Source of the DNA: Carboxydothermus pertinax
Lineage (GTDB): Bacteria; Bacillota; Z-2901; Carboxydothermales; Carboxydothermaceae
Reading direction: 5' to 3'
DNA length: 64,000 bases
NCBI RefSeq assembly: GCF_001950255.1
Contig: NZ_BDJK01000003.1
Location: 109,578-173,577 of the forward strand
Shown piece by piece: positions 16,759 through 27,018 of this stretch (positions are counted from its first letter, which is position 1; the number at the start of each line of letters is the position of its first letter). Under the pieces are notes generated by a model, which made no database searches, was not told the origin of the DNA, and saw nothing but the letters and a program-made list of their open reading frames with translations. The translations under genes were made by a program, and so were the position numbers.

Positions 16759-19389
16759 ATGTCCATACCTTCGGTTTATTCACCCCAGGAAGTGGAGAAA
16801 AAATGGTATAAATACTGGGAGGAAAATGGCTTTTTCCATACCGAGCCCGATGAGCGCAAACCTTTTTCCATTGTCATGCCTCCACCAAACGTTACCGGGC
16901 AGCTTCATATGGGTCATGCTCTGGATAATACGATGCAGGATATACTTACCCGCTATAAGAGGATGCAGGGGTATAATACCCTCTGGCTTCCCGGAACCGA
17001 CCATGCAGGGATTGCTACCCAGGCCAAAGTGGAAGAGGAACTTAGAAAAGAGGGACTTTCGAAAGATGATTTGGGCCGGGAAAAGTTTTTAGAGAGGGTT
17101 TGGGCCTGGAAAGAAAAATACGGAAACCGCATAACCGAGCAGCTAAGAACTCTTGGGGCTTCTTGTGATTGGGACCGGGAGCGATTTACTTTAGATGAAG
17201 GGTGTTCCGAGGCAGTTAAAGAGGTGTTTTTACGTCTTTATGAAAAGGGGCTTATTTACCGGGACTACTATATTACCAACTGGTGTCCCCACTGCAAAAC
17301 CACCATTTCTGATATAGAAGTGGAACACCAAGAACAGGACGGCAAACTCTATCACATAAAATATCCATTAGAAGATGGAACAGGTTATCTCACCGTAGCG
17401 ACGACCAGGCCGGAAACGATGCTGGGGGATACAGCGGTGGCGGTCCACCCGGACGATGAGCGATACCGGGGGTTCGTTGGCAAAAAAGTTATCCTGCCGC
17501 TTTTAAACCGGCCTATACCGGTTATCGCCGATGAGTACGTGGATAGGGAATTTGGTACCGGTGTGGTGAAAATTACCCCGGCCCACGACCCCAACGACTT
17601 TGAAGTGGGGCTTCGCCACCAACTTCCCCAGGTAGTGGTGCTGGACGATGAAGCTATTATGAATGAAAATGCCGGAAGTTATCAGGGGCTAGACCGCTAT
17701 GCTGCTCGGAAAAAAATAGTTGAAGATTTAAAGGAATTAGGGCTTCTGGTTAAAGAGGAAGATATTAAGCACTCGGTGGGGCACTGTTACCGATGTGATA
17801 CGGTGATTGAACCAAGGCTTTCCAAACAATGGTTTGTAAGAATGAAACCTTTAGCAAAGCCCGCTATCGAAGCTGCCTTAAAAGGGGAGGTAAAGTTTGT
17901 TCCCGAGAGGTTTACCAAGATTTATCTTAACTGGCTTTATAATATTCGGGATTGGTGCATTTCCCGGCAGCTCTGGTGGGGACACCGGATTCCGGTCTGG
18001 TATTGCGAAGAATGTGGAGAAGTTATTCCTTCCCGGGAAGAGGTAAAAAGCTGTCCCAAGTGCCAGAGTACCAGAGTCCATCAGGACCCGGACGTTTTGG
18101 ATACCTGGTTTTCTTCAGCTCTCTGGCCCTTTTCGACCATGGGTTGGCCGAAAAATACCGAGGAACTTCACTATTACTACCCAACTTCAGTGTTAGTGAC
18201 CGGCCGGGATATCATCTTCTTCTGGGTAGCCCGGATGCTTTTTATGGGCCTGGAGTTTATGAAACAGGTGCCGTTTCGGGAAGTATTAATCCACGGTCTG
18301 GTCTTAGATGCCCAGGGAAGAAAGATGAGTAAATCTTTAGGAAACGGGGTTGACCCGGTAGAGGTAATTGCAAGCCACGGAGCCGATAGCTTAAGATTTA
18401 TGCTGGTAACCGGTAATACCCCTGGAAACGATTTGCGTTTTCACTTTGAGCGGCTTGATGGAGCGCGCAATTTTGCCAATAAACTCTGGAATGCCTCCCG
18501 GTTTGTTTTAATGAATTTAGAAGGATTTAATCCTCAAGGAATAAAGAAGGAGGATTTAACTTTAGCTGACCGTTGGATTTTATCGCGCTTAAACTCTGTT
18601 ATTGAAAAGGTAACGGCTAATTTAGAGCAGTATGAGCTTGGGGAAGCGGCGCGGGAATTGTACGAGTTTATCTGGGATGAGTTTTGCGACTGGTATGTAG
18701 AACTTTCTAAACCGCGCCTTTACGGGAAAATGCCTGGCGGCGATACTGCCCGGGAAGTCCTTTATTGGGTCTTAAAAACAACTTTAGAACTTCTCCATCC
18801 CTTTATGCCGTTTATTACCGAGGAAATCTGGCAAAAGCTACCCCATGAAGGAAAAACGATTATGTTAGCTCCCTGGCCAACGGTTAAAGTAGAGTATAAC
18901 AATCCCGACGCAGTTAAAGAAATGAGCAGTTTAATGGAAGTTATCCGGGAGATAAGAAGGTTAAGAGCCGAGGTCAATGTGCCACCTTCCAAGCGGGGAG
19001 AAGTTATTTTAGTAACTGCTGACTCAAGCCTGAGAAGTTTACTAAACGAAAACTCCTGGGCCATATCTGCATTAGCGCAAAGTGAACCCCGGATTGTTGC
19101 CCAAATGCCCGCACCGGATGGGGCTTTAACCGGCGTGGCAGCAGGTATTACTCTTTATTTACCGCTAAAAGATTTAATTGACCTGGAGAAAGAAAAAGAA
19201 CGGCTAAATAAAGAACTTAAAAAGGTTTTAGCGGAAATTGAGCGGTTAGAGAAAAAATTAAACAATCCGGGCTTTCTGGCTAAAGCTCCCGCGGAGGTTA
19301 TAAACAAAGAACGGGAAAAACTGTCTGGTTTTTACCGGGAAAAGGAAATATTAGAACAAAGGATAGGGATGTTTTCCCATGAACTATAA
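16759..19389 (+). CDS. valS: Valyl-tRNA synthetase
   Basis: 876-residue class Ia synthetase. HIGH motif appears as HMGH near residue 49 and KMSKS near 522. The editing (CP1) domain lies between, with the [15 protein letters not shown] segment, and the C-terminal coiled coil characteristic of ValRS occupies about residues 808-870. Zinc-type CxxC pairs are present near 177 and 418. GGGAGG precedes the ATG. Its expression is governed by the upstream T-box, and its end overlaps folC by 11 bases. Confidence 0.97.
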   Translation: MSIPSVYSPQEVEKKWYKYWEENGFFHTEPDERKPFSIVMPPPNVTGQLHMGHALDNTMQDILTRYKRMQGYNTLWLPGTDHAGIATQAKVEEELRKEGLSKDDLGREKFLERVWAWKEKYGNRITEQLRTLGASCDWDRERFTLDEGCSEAVKEVFLRLYEKGLIYRDYYITNWCPHCKTTISDIEVEHQEQDGKLYHIKYPLEDGTGYLTVATTRPETMLGDTAVAVHPDDERYRGFVGKKVILPLLNRPIPVIADEYVDREFGTGVVKITPAHDPNDFEVGLRHQLPQVVVLDDEAIMNENAGSYQGLDRYAARKKIVEDLKELGLLVKEEDIKHSVGHCYRCDTVIEPRLSKQWFVRMKPLAKPAIEAALKGEVKFVPERFTKIYLNWLYNIRDWCISRQLWWGHRIPVWYCEECGEVIPSREEVKSCPKCQSTRVHQDPDVLDTWFSSALWPFSTMGWPKNTEELHYYYPTSVLVTGRDIIFFWVARMLFMGLEFMKQVPFREVLIHGLVLDAQGRKMSKSLGNGVDPVEVIASHGADSLRFMLVTGNTPGNDLRFHFERLDGARNFANKLWNASRFVLMNLEGFNPQGIKKEDLTLADRWILSRLNSVIEKVTANLEQYELGEAARELYEFIWDEFCDWYVELSKPRLYGKMPGGDTAREVLYWVLKTTLELLHPFMPFITEEIWQKLPHEGKTIMLAPWPTVKVEYNNPDAVKEMSSLMEVIREIRRLRAEVNVPPSKRGEVILVTADSSLRSLLNENSWAISALAQSEPRIVAQMPAPDGALTGVAAGITLYLPLKDLIDLEKEKERLNKELKKVLAEIERLEKKLNNPGFLAKAPAEVINKEREKLSGFYREKEILEQRIGMFSHEL

Positions 19390-20677
19390 CGAAGCCTTAG
19401 AATTTTTGGCCAATCTCACCAAGTTTGGGATAAATTTGGGCTTAGAGCGGATTTATGAACTATTAAAGAGGCTTGGTAATCCGCAGGAGAAACTTAAAGT
19501 AATCCACATTGGGGGGACCAATGGTAAAGGTTCGGTTTCAAGCTTAACTGCTTCGGTGTTAACAGAAGCGGGCTATAAAACCGGACTTTTCACCTCTCCC
19601 CATCTATCCCGGTATACTGAGCGGTATAAGATAAACGGACAGGAAATTTCTCCGGAAAGGGTGGCCAGGTTAGTAAACGAGATAAAACCCCAGCTTCTGG
19701 CCATGGTGGAAGAAGGTTACGAACACCCTACCGAATTTGAAGTTTCAACGGCAATGGCTTTAAAATATTTTGCCGAGGAAAAAGTGGATTTTGTGGTTTT
19801 AGAAGTGGGGCTCGGTGGGGTAATTGACTCTACCAATGTCGTACGCTGTCCGGAGGTCGTGGCGATTACCAATGTGGGATTAGACCACATGGACTATTTA
19901 GGAAATACCATTACTGAAATTGCTCGGGTGAAAGCGGGCATCATAAAACCGGGGGTCCCGGTGGTAACCGCTGCCAGAGGAGAAGCCCTGGAGGTTATCA
20001 AAGGGGTAGCCAGAGCGAAAAATTGCCGCGTTGTGGATGTCAGGGAAGAAATCTTTTTGAACTTAAAAGAAAGAAGTCTAGCGGGGCAGGTTTTTAACCT
20101 GGTAAGCCGGGGAAAGACCTATCAGGATCTAAAAATTCGGCTTTTAGGGGAGCATCAGCTGGATAACGCGAAAACTTCTTTTGGGATCATAGAGGTTTTA
20201 CGGGAAAAATATGATATTCCCGATTCGGCAATTTATCAAGGATTTTCCAAGGCCACCTGGCCGGGGCGTTTTGAATACTTTCCTGGAACTCCGCCGGTGT
20301 TAATTGATGGGGCGCATAACCCTGATGGGGTAAGAGCCCTAAGGCGTGCTTTTGCCGATTATTTTCCCGGGGTACGGCCGGTATTGCTGTTAGGTGTTTT
20401 AGCCGATAAAGAACGGGAAAAAGTAGTGGACGAACTTTTTGACTTACCGGTAGAGGCGGTGGTGACCCGTCCGCCCACGCCCCGGGCCGGAGATATTGGC
20501 ATCTTGGCTCAAATTTTGGAAAACAAGGGAGTTAAAACTCATTTAGTGGAAAACCCTGCTAAGGCTTTAGCTTTTGGTTTGGAGCTTTCACAAAAATATA
20601 ATACTCTCCTTTTAGTTACCGGCTCCCTTTATATGATTGGTGAAATCCGCCCCCTCCTAGCGGAGGGTAGAAGGTAA
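19379..20677 (+). CDS. folC: Dihydrofolate synthase / folylpolyglutamate synthase
   Basis: 432-residue Mur-ligase-family enzyme adding glutamate to folates. P-loop GGTNGKGS near residue 44, the [13 protein letters not shown] block near 140, and the C-terminal DGAHNPDG near 310 are all family signatures. The start lies within the end of valS, so translation is coupled; valS-folC is a conserved pair in Firmicutes. A terminator follows. Confidence 0.95.
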   Translation: MNYNEALEFLANLTKFGINLGLERIYELLKRLGNPQEKLKVIHIGGTNGKGSVSSLTASVLTEAGYKTGLFTSPHLSRYTERYKINGQEISPERVARLVNEIKPQLLAMVEEGYEHPTEFEVSTAMALKYFAEEKVDFVVLEVGLGGVIDSTNVVRCPEVVAITNVGLDHMDYLGNTITEIARVKAGIIKPGVPVVTAARGEALEVIKGVARAKNCRVVDVREEIFLNLKERSLAGQVFNLVSRGKTYQDLKIRLLGEHQLDNAKTSFGIIEVLREKYDIPDSAIYQGFSKATWPGRFEYFPGTPPVLIDGAHNPDGVRALRRAFADYFPGVRPVLLLGVLADKEREKVVDELFDLPVEAVVTRPPTPRAGDIGILAQILENKGVKTHLVENPAKALAFGLELSQKYNTLLLVTGSLYMIGEIRPLLAEGRR

Positions 20678-20690
20678 AAGGGGAGATTGG

Positions 20691-20717
20691 AGCGCCTCTA
20701 TTGGGGCGCTTTTTTTA
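20691..20717 (+). terminator. Terminator after folC
   Basis: Stem AGCGCC (20691-20696)/GGCGCT (20705-20710) followed by an uninterrupted run of T. Confidence 0.88.
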
Positions 20718-20746
20718 TTGTTTTATTAACCGCTAACCTCCTCAAT

Positions 20747-20776
20747 GCATATTCTCTTTTCCTTTCCCCAATACTA
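20747..20776 (+). promoter_or_regulatory. Candidate sigma-G promoter of the germination operon
   Basis: GCATA (20747-20751), 18-base spacer, AATACTA (20770-20776). Known sigma-G promoters read GHATR and CATnnTA; only one base of the -10 differs. Position, 24 bases before the gerA-type start, and gene function (forespore-expressed germinant receptor) agree. Confidence 0.5.
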
Positions 20777-20799
20777 TAAAGAAGAAAGGAGGGTGGAAA

Positions 20800-22398
20800 A
20801 TGGGGTTTTGGGGAAAATTAGCCCGGATAAAAAAGGGAAGGGATAAGAAATCTTCAGTTAAAGAGGAAAAGCCTTCCCGACTTTCGCCTTATAAAGATAA
20901 AAATTTTTCCGGGCGGGTGGCGGAGGATGTTCGGGAGATTAAAAAGATTTTAGGTAATCCTTCGGACCTTGTTATCCGGGAGTTTAGCTATTATGGTGTT
21001 CCAGCAGCGGCAGTATTGATTGACGGTATGGTGGACAAGATGGTGGTGATTGAAGGTATTTTAAAGCCACTGATGCTGGAAGCAAAAATAGCTGAAGATA
21101 AGCCAGAAAACCCCTTTAAAAGCTTAAAAGAAGAAATGGTGGCGGTAGCGGAGGTAAAAGAGGCTAATACCATTGAGGAATTTTTACTGGCAGTACTTTC
21201 CGGTGAAGTGGGGTTACTGTTGGAAGGAAATCATTCTACTCTTTTAGTAAGTGCCAAGGGCTGGCCAACCCGGTCGGTAACCGAGCCGATGAATGAGGTG
21301 GTGGTGCGAGGACCGCAAGAAGGTTTTACCGAAACTCTCCGGGTAAATACGGCTTTAATTCGCCGGCGAGTGCGTTCCCCTTATTTGCGGATGGAACCGT
21401 TAAAGATTGGTCGTATTTCCCAGACCGATGTGGTAATTGCGTATTTAGAAGATATCGCGAACCCCAAAATTGTCGAAGAAGTAAGGAGGCGCTTATCCCG
21501 GATCGATATTGATGCGGTTTTAGAAAGTGGTTACTTGGAAGAGTTTATTGAGGATGACCCCTTTAACATTTTTCCCCAGGTAAAGCATACCGAGCGGCCT
21601 GATAAAGCAGTTGCGGATATGCTTGAAGGAAAAGTGGTGATTTTAGCCGATGGGACCCCCAATGTATTGGTAGTACCGGCTACAATGCCGGAGTTTTTCC
21701 AGGCAACTGAAGACTACTATGAAAAATATTTTATAAGTAACTTTTTAAGAATTATTCGAGTTTTATCTTTTTTCATAGCAATGTTTTTACCTTCACTGTA
21801 TATTGCTATTATTACTTTTCACCAGGAAATGATTCCAACGGAATTATTAATTAACATCTGGGCGTCCCGGTCGGGAGTGCCCTTTCCGGCTTTTGTGGAA
21901 GCGTTAATTATGGAAATTTCTTTTGAAGCCCTGCGGGAAGCGGGGGTAAGGTTGCCTCGACCGGTAGGTCAAGCAGTTAGCATTGTAGGGGCTCTGATTA
22001 TTGGCCAGGCAGCGGTAGAAGCGGGGATAGTGTCAACGTCAATGGTTATTGTAGTTGCCTTAACCGGTATCGCTTCTTTTGCTATACCAGCTTTTAATTT
22101 AGCGGTTGCGGCCAGGATTTACCGATTTATTATTATGATTTTAGCGGCGACTTTTGGAATGTTTGGGCTTATGATGGGATTTATCTTTTTAATTATCATG
22201 CTTTGCAATACACGGTCTTTTGGGGTACCATACCTTGCACCCTTAGCCCCTATGAGAATTTCGGATCAGAAAGATGTAGTTGTTAGACTTCCCTGGTGGT
22301 TAATGGTTAAGAGACCAAGGCACTATAGACCAAGGGATGAACAACGGGTAAAAAAAGGGCTTATGCCGGATTTTGCAAAAGGGGATAAGCGGGGATGA
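20800..22398 (+). CDS. GerA-family spore germination receptor A subunit
   Basis: 532 residues. Hydrophilic N-terminal domain of about 300 residues followed by a membrane domain with about five spans, then a basic tail. Family features include SYLRMEPLKIG-type text around residue 200, the PFPAFVEALIMEISFEALREAG region near 365-386 (described by position) and RPVGQAVSIVG. Part of the inner spore membrane complex that senses germinants. AGGAGGGTGG precedes the ATG. The C subunit follows with a 4-base overlap. Confidence 0.93.
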   Translation: MGFWGKLARIKKGRDKKSSVKEEKPSRLSPYKDKNFSGRVAEDVREIKKILGNPSDLVIREFSYYGVPAAAVLIDGMVDKMVVIEGILKPLMLEAKIAEDKPENPFKSLKEEMVAVAEVKEANTIEEFLLAVLSGEVGLLLEGNHSTLLVSAKGWPTRSVTEPMNEVVVRGPQEGFTETLRVNTALIRRRVRSPYLRMEPLKIGRISQTDVVIAYLEDIANPKIVEEVRRRLSRIDIDAVLESGYLEEFIEDDPFNIFPQVKHTERPDKAVADMLEGKVVILADGTPNVLVVPATMPEFFQATEDYYEKYFISNFLRIIRVLSFFIAMFLPSLYIAIITFHQEMIPTELLINIWASRSGVPFPAFVEALIMEISFEALREAGVRLPRPVGQAVSIVGALIIGQAAVEAGIVSTSMVIVVALTGIASFAIPAFNLAVAARIYRFIIMILAATFGMFGLMMGFIFLIIMLCNTRSFGVPYLAPLAPMRISDQKDVVVRLPWWLMVKRPRHYRPRDEQRVKKGLMPDFAKGDKRG

Positions 22399-23552
22399 AA
22401 AAAATTCTTGCGGCTTTTTTAATCTTAGCTCAAATTTTAACCTTTGGCTGCTGGAGCCGGATTGAGTTAGAAGACCTGGCTATTGTGCAAGGGATAGGGG
22501 TGGATAAAAATGAGCAGGGAAGTAAAAAAGACAGGTATTTATTTTCTGTGCAGGTAATTAACCCCAGTGCTCTTACCAGTAAAGGTGGAGGTGGTGGAGA
22601 AAAACCTTATGTCATAAGAGTAATAAGCGGGGAACTTTTCTTTACTACTTTAAGAGAACTTAACATGGAGACAGCGTTAAGACTTTATTATGCCCACAAC
22701 AGGGTAATACTCCTTTCCGAAGGGGTGGCCCGGGATGGGGTAAAAAATTTGCTGGACTTTTTTGAGAGGAACCCCCAGTTTCGCCGGGATAATTATGTCT
22801 TAATAGTCAAAGGTAAAGCTCTGGAGATTTGGGATGGTTTTCCGGGGATTGTAAAAGTTCCGGCCATAGCTTTATACGATTTAACCCAAAAATCATATAT
22901 TACAGCAGAAGCAGGGGTCATGGAATTGGGAGATTTTCTTGAACTTTTGGAAGAGGAAGGGGTGGATCCCTACGCGCCGGGAGTTAAGCTTTTAACTAAA
23001 AAAGGGCGCAAGGAGATTCGGGTGTTTCAAACTGCCCTTTTTAAAAATGATAAGCTTGTGGGCTGGCTAAATGAAGAACAGTCCCGGGGTCTTTTAATCA
23101 TTACCAACAAAGTAAAAGGAGGTATAACGGAGATAAATAATCCCCAAAAACCGGAGGAAAAGCTTGCGGTAGAACTGGAAAAATCTAAAACTAAGTGGCA
23201 GTTAAAAGCGGTGAATGGCCGACCGGTGATTAAACTTACTGTTGAAACTGAAGGGATTATTACTGAAGCGCAAGATGGTATTGATTTTAGTAAGAAAGAA
23301 TTTTATAAAAGGTTAAACCAAGCTTATGCTCGGGAAGTTCGCCGTGATATTAACGAGTTTTTAGCTAAAACCCGGGAGGTTGGAACTGATCCAGCAGGTT
23401 TTGGGCGGTTTATCTACCGGGAAGAGCCAAAAATCTGGCAGGATTTAAAGGATGACTGGGAAGAAGAGTATAAAAATCTGGCCATTGAAGTGGCGGTTAG
23501 GGCAAATATTGTTCGAAGTGGAATGACTACTTCTGCAATTAAACCCCAATAG
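22395..23552 (+). CDS. GerC-family spore germination lipoprotein (C subunit)
   Basis: 385 residues with a lipoprotein signal peptide: basic start, hydrophobic core and lipobox LTFGC with lipidated Cys near residue 19, followed by the family-typical CWSRIELEDLAIVQGIGVD opening. The long extracytoplasmic part ends in a helix. It overlaps the A subunit gene by 4 bases. In the usual receptor operon a B-subunit permease of about 365 residues would be next to it; none is present here. Confidence 0.92.
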   Translation: MKKILAAFLILAQILTFGCWSRIELEDLAIVQGIGVDKNEQGSKKDRYLFSVQVINPSALTSKGGGGGEKPYVIRVISGELFFTTLRELNMETALRLYYAHNRVILLSEGVARDGVKNLLDFFERNPQFRRDNYVLIVKGKALEIWDGFPGIVKVPAIALYDLTQKSYITAEAGVMELGDFLELLEEEGVDPYAPGVKLLTKKGRKEIRVFQTALFKNDKLVGWLNEEQSRGLLIITNKVKGGITEINNPQKPEEKLAVELEKSKTKWQLKAVNGRPVIKLTVETEGIITEAQDGIDFSKKEFYKRLNQAYAREVRRDINEFLAKTREVGTDPAGFGRFIYREEPKIWQDLKDDWEEEYKNLAIEVAVRANIVRSGMTTSAIKPQ

Positions 23553-23564
23553 GAGGGTGCGAAA

Positions 23565-23780
23565 ATGAAATTTATAGCAATTTTCATATATATGCTAATC
23601 TTTGGAGTTTTTGGCTACCCTTTGCTTCGTGACAGGGAGTACAGGGAGTTAATTGTCTTTTCTGTTTTAATGGTCATTTCTTTTTATTATGTACTTGCGG
23701 TAATTTTTGGTTGGCCTTTAATAAATCCGGCCCTGCCGGTGATAGAGTTTTCCAGGGTTGTAACTATTTTATTTAAATAA
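23565..23780 (+). CDS. Small two-span membrane protein, possible GerA-operon D subunit
   Basis: 71 residues with two hydrophobic segments (about 3-19 and 30-49) joined by a charged RDREYREL linker. It follows the C-subunit gene by 12 bases behind GGAGGGTG. Some Bacillus germination operons carry a small two-span D protein that modulates receptor activity; size, topology and position fit, but sequence identity to that group is not established by eye. Its last codons and stop lie in a tandem duplication. Confidence 0.7.
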   Translation: MKFIAIFIYMLIFGVFGYPLLRDREYRELIVFSVLMVISFYYVLAVIFGWPLINPALPVIEFSRVVTILFK

Positions 23781-23808
23781 AAGGGTTGTAACTATTTTAT
23801 TTAAATAA
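23754..23808 (+). repeat. 27-bp perfect tandem duplication spanning a stop codon
   Basis: Bases 23754-23780 are repeated exactly at 23782-23808 with a single A between. The first copy holds the last eight codons and the stop of the 71-residue gene; the second copy is non-coding and runs into an A/T-rich intergenic region. Confidence 0.95.
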
Positions 23809-23921
23809 ATATAAAAAATAGATTTTTTTATTTTTTTTTAATAAAAAAATTAAGAAATTAAAAGGCGAAATTATTAGAACAAGCATAATTACCTATAAAA
23901 AACTTTTATTATCGCTAGTTC

Positions 23922-23957
23922 TTGTTTATTTTTTTTTGATTGTGTTATAATTCACCT
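23922..23957 (+). promoter_or_regulatory. rex promoter with overlapping Rex-type operator
   Basis: TTGTTT (23922-23927), 18-base spacer, TATAAT (23946-23951). Across the -10 lies TTGTGTTATAATTCACCT (23940-23957), which carries both half-site cores of the known Rex operator TTGTGAA-N4-TTCACAA. This predicts NADH-responsive autoregulation. Confidence 0.6.
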
Positions 23958-23973
23958 ATAGGAGGGGAGCAGT

Positions 23974-24600
23974 ATGAAAGGGTTTAAAATTCCAGAGGCA
24001 ACAATATCAAGGCTTTCCGTTTACTCCCGTTATCTGGAAAATTTACACCGGAAGGGCATTACTACCGTATCTTCGGCAGATATTGCCCAGGGGGTAGGGG
24101 TTACTTCTGCTCAGGTTCGAAAAGATCTGGCGTATTTTGGCGAGTTTGGTACTCGGGGGGTAGGGTACAACGTTAAGGAACTATTAGATCATACTTTAAA
24201 GATTCTGGGGCTAAATGCTACCTGGAACATGGTAGTGGTAGGGGCTGGAAACCTTGGCTCAGCCCTTTGTGCTTACCGGGGCTTTCGGGAGCGAGGTTTT
24301 TATATAGTAGGGGTTTTTGACAACGATCTTACCAAAATTGGGAAGAAGATTAATGAGTATGAGGTATTGCCTATTGACCAATTAGAAGAAGTGGTGCGCG
24401 AAAATAATGTGGAAATTGGCATTATTGCAGTGCCGGCTGCCTATGCTCAGGACGTTGCTACCCGACTGGTAAAAGCAGGGGTAAGAGGAATTTTAAATTT
24501 TGCCCCCACGGTACTAAATATTCCCGAGAAAATTATTGTGCGAAGCGTTGACCTTACGGTTAATCTGGAGGTGCTAACCTTTAACATTAGAAGAGATTAA
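23974..24600 (+). CDS. rex: Redox-sensing transcriptional repressor Rex
   Basis: 208 residues. N-terminal winged helix (about 1-80, with [15 protein letters not shown] and the wing GTRGVGY) and a Rossmann NAD(H)-binding domain starting at [11 protein letters not shown] near residue 88, ending in the domain-swapping C-terminal helix. Rex represses fermentation and respiration genes when NAD+ is high and is released by NADH. AGGAGGGGAG precedes the ATG. It is monocistronic, flanked by its own promoter and a terminator. Confidence 0.96.
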   Translation: MKGFKIPEATISRLSVYSRYLENLHRKGITTVSSADIAQGVGVTSAQVRKDLAYFGEFGTRGVGYNVKELLDHTLKILGLNATWNMVVVGAGNLGSALCAYRGFRERGFYIVGVFDNDLTKIGKKINEYEVLPIDQLEEVVRENNVEIGIIAVPAAYAQDVATRLVKAGVRGILNFAPTVLNIPEKIIVRSVDLTVNLEVLTFNIRRD

Positions 24601-24626
24601 CCCCGGCTTTTGCCGGGGTGTTTTTA
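24601..24626 (+). terminator. Terminator after rex
   Basis: Perfect stem CCCCGGC/GCCGGGG with a TTTT loop, then TGTTTTTATT. It starts at the base after the stop codon. Confidence 0.92.
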
Positions 24627-24639
24627 TTCTAAAAAGTAA

Positions 24640-24668
24640 TTGCATGGCTTTTATAAAGATGGTAAACT
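24640..24668 (+). promoter_or_regulatory. Candidate promoter for the maf-radC-mre-min operon
   Basis: TTGCAT (24640-24645), 17-base spacer, TAAACT (24663-24668), 24 bases before the maf start. Confidence 0.4.
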
Positions 24669-24692
24669 TTTTGTGAAAGAAGGGGGATTTTC

Positions 24693-25256
24693 TTGAAAGT
24701 TTACCTGGCTTCGACATCACCCAGAAGACAAGAATTATTAAAAAAAGTTTATGATCAATTTGAAATAATCCCGCCTACTGCCGAGGAAAACGCTAAAATT
24801 TTAAATCCTTTGGAATTATCCCTTTTTCTTTCCCGGCAAAAAGCTAAAAGCGTAGCCACAAAAGTCGAAGAAGGGCTTATTATTGCTGCCGATACGGTAG
24901 TCGCGCTGGATGGAAAAATCTTGGGAAAACCCCGGGACGAAGAGAAAGCTTTTTATATGTTAAAAGCTTTGGCTGGTCGCGAACATGAAGTTTATACCGG
25001 GGTCACTTTGATACAAAAGCCACAAAAGCGGGAAAAGAGTTTTGGGGAGATGACAAAAGTCTGGTTTTATCCTTTGACCGATGAAGAAATTAAAAAATAC
25101 ATAAGAACCAAAGAGCCTCTGGATAAAGCGGGAGCTTATGGTATCCAGGGTTATGGTGCTCTTTTTGTTAAAAAAATTAATGGATGTTACTTTAATGTGG
25201 TGGGCCTTCCGATAGCCCGAATGTATCGCGAGCTTTTGGAGTGGGGAGTAGTTTAA
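24693..25256 (+). CDS. maf: Maf family nucleoside triphosphate pyrophosphatase
   Basis: 187 residues opening with the Maf signature LASTSPRRQELL, followed by IIAADTVVALDGKILGKP and the YTGVTL and GAYGIQG motifs. Known family members hydrolyse dTTP, UTP or modified nucleotides, and Bacillus Maf was first seen as a septum inhibitor. Starts at TTG 24693 behind AGAAGGGGG. First gene of a run with radC, mreBCD and min genes, as in Bacillus. Confidence 0.94.
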   Translation: MKVYLASTSPRRQELLKKVYDQFEIIPPTAEENAKILNPLELSLFLSRQKAKSVATKVEEGLIIAADTVVALDGKILGKPRDEEKAFYMLKALAGREHEVYTGVTLIQKPQKREKSFGEMTKVWFYPLTDEEIKKYIRTKEPLDKAGAYGIQGYGALFVKKINGCYFNVVGLPIARMYRELLEWGVV

Positions 25257-25270
25257 ACAGGAGGCCTTGT

Positions 25271-25951
25271 ATGGGGGAGAAATTAAAAAACCTTCCGGAG
25301 GAATTAAGACCTAGGGAGCGGCTTTTACGCCAGGGGCCGGAAAGTTTAAGTCCGGTGGAACTAGTGGCAGTGCTTCTGGGTAGCGGTACGCCCCAGGAAA
25401 ACGTGCTGGATTTGTCTTTACGGCTTTTAACGAGTTTTGGGGGATTAAAGGGACTTATTCATTCCCATCCCGAAGAGTTAATTAGTTTTAAGGGTATAGG
25501 AGCAGCTAAAGCAACCAAGCTTTTAGCGGCCTTAGAACTGGCACGCCGGTATTATGAGATTGCTCAGGAAAATAAGATAAATTTTTTAAATCCGGAAGAT
25601 GTTTATAATTATCTAAGGTATAAAATTGGTCACAAAAAGCAAGAAGAAGTTATTGTACTTTCTTTAAATACCAAAAACCAGCTTTGCGGTGAAAGTGTGG
25701 TGGCTGTTGGCGGGGTAAATCATGCGGGGGTAACGCCCAGGGAAATATTTCGAGAAGCGGTTAAAATTGGTGCTTATGCGGTAATTATGGCCCATAATCA
25801 CCCCAGTGGTGACCCAACTCCCAGTCAGGAGGATATAAAATTTACCGGCCAAGTTAAAAAAGCTTCGGAAATTTTAGGGATTAAACTCTTAGATCATCTA
25901 ATTATCGGGGAAAATAAATATATCAGTATGAAAGCTGAGCGGTTATTTTAG
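25271..25951 (+). CDS. radC: RadC/YsxA family JAB-domain protein
   Basis: 226 residues from ATG 25271. An N-terminal helix-hairpin-helix region (FKGIGAAKATKLLA near 75) precedes a JAMM metal motif, AHNHPSGDPTPSQED, near residues 165-180. Despite the name, a DNA-repair role is not firmly established for the family. I prefer 25271 to an upstream in-frame start at 25241 because CAGGAGG precedes it and the upstream residues overlap maf without family similarity. Confidence 0.92.
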   Translation: MGEKLKNLPEELRPRERLLRQGPESLSPVELVAVLLGSGTPQENVLDLSLRLLTSFGGLKGLIHSHPEELISFKGIGAAKATKLLAALELARRYYEIAQENKINFLNPEDVYNYLRYKIGHKKQEEVIVLSLNTKNQLCGESVVAVGGVNHAGVTPREIFREAVKIGAYAVIMAHNHPSGDPTPSQEDIKFTGQVKKASEILGIKLLDHLIIGENKYISMKAERLF

Positions 25952-25966
25952 AAAGGAGAATCTGCT

Positions 25967-27013
25967 ATGGCGTTTAAATTTGGACTGGTTGCTAAAGATT
26001 TAGGAATTGACCTGGGAACCGCTAACTCCCTTGTTTATGTTAAAGGGCGGGGAGTGGTTTTACTGGAGCCGTCGGTAGTGGCAATTCGCAAAGAAACGGG
26101 TCAAGTGCTGGCGGTGGGAAATGAAGCAAAGCAAATGATAGGAAGAACTCCGGGAAACATCGTGGCAATTCGCCCCATGAAAGACGGGGTTATTGCTGAT
26201 TTTGATATTACCTATAATATGATAAAGCATTTTATTAATAAAGCGCTGGGGGATAAAACTTATTTAATTAAACCCAATGTAGTAGTATGTGTCCCTTCCG
26301 GAGCTACGGCGGTAGAAGAAAGAGCTATTCGAGATGCAGCTTTAGCAGCCGGAGCCCGAGAAGCGTATTTAATTGAAGAGCCAATGGCTGCAGCTATAGG
26401 GGCTGGACTTCCGGTAGAAGAGCCTACGGGTAATCTAATTGTTGATATCGGTGGAGGAACCACAGAGGTTGCGGTAATTTCCTTTGGTGGAATAGTTACC
26501 AGCCAGTCTCTACGCATTGCCGGGGATGAAATGGATGAGGCGATTATTAATCATATTAAGAAGAGCTATAACTTAATGATTGGCGAACGAACTGCTGAGG
26601 AAATAAAAATTAATATTGGTTCAGCCTATCCCCAGGATACGGTGATTACCTATGAAGTAAAAGGTCGGGATTTAATTACGGGACTTCCCCGGACCGTAGA
26701 GGTGAGCTCTGAGGAAATTTACAAGGCGTTAAAAGAGCCTGTTTCGGCCATTGTGGAGGCGATTAAATCGACCTTAGAAAAAACGCCACCGGAATTGGCA
26801 GCTGACATTATGGACCATGGTATTATGCTGGCTGGAGGCGGTTCTTTATTAAAAGGCCTTGATAAATTAATTAGTATGGAAACCCATATGCCGGTTCATG
26901 TTGCGGAGGAACCAATGTTTTGTGTAGCTTATGGCACCGGTAAAGCTCTTGAAAACCTTCATGTTTTGCGGAATGTTTTAAAAACCCCAAAAAAATCCAT
27001 TAAAGAGGTGTAA
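25967..27013 (+). CDS. mreB: Rod shape-determining protein MreB
   Basis: 348-residue bacterial actin. Phosphate-1 motif [14 protein letters not shown] near residue 12, [13 protein letters not shown] helix, phosphate-2 [12 protein letters not shown] near 160 and the adenosine motif [10 protein letters not shown] near 288. Polymerises under the membrane to direct the cell-wall elongation machinery. AAAGGAG precedes the ATG; mreC follows after 5 bases. Confidence 0.96.
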   Translation: MAFKFGLVAKDLGIDLGTANSLVYVKGRGVVLLEPSVVAIRKETGQVLAVGNEAKQMIGRTPGNIVAIRPMKDGVIADFDITYNMIKHFINKALGDKTYLIKPNVVVCVPSGATAVEERAIRDAALAAGAREAYLIEEPMAAAIGAGLPVEEPTGNLIVDIGGGTTEVAVISFGGIVTSQSLRIAGDEMDEAIINHIKKSYNLMIGERTAEEIKINIGSAYPQDTVITYEVKGRDLITGLPRTVEVSSEEIYKALKEPVSAIVEAIKSTLEKTPPELAADIMDHGIMLAGGGSLLKGLDKLISMETHMPVHVAEEPMFCVAYGTGKALENLHVLRNVLKTPKKSIKEV

Positions 27014-27018
27014 TTTAG

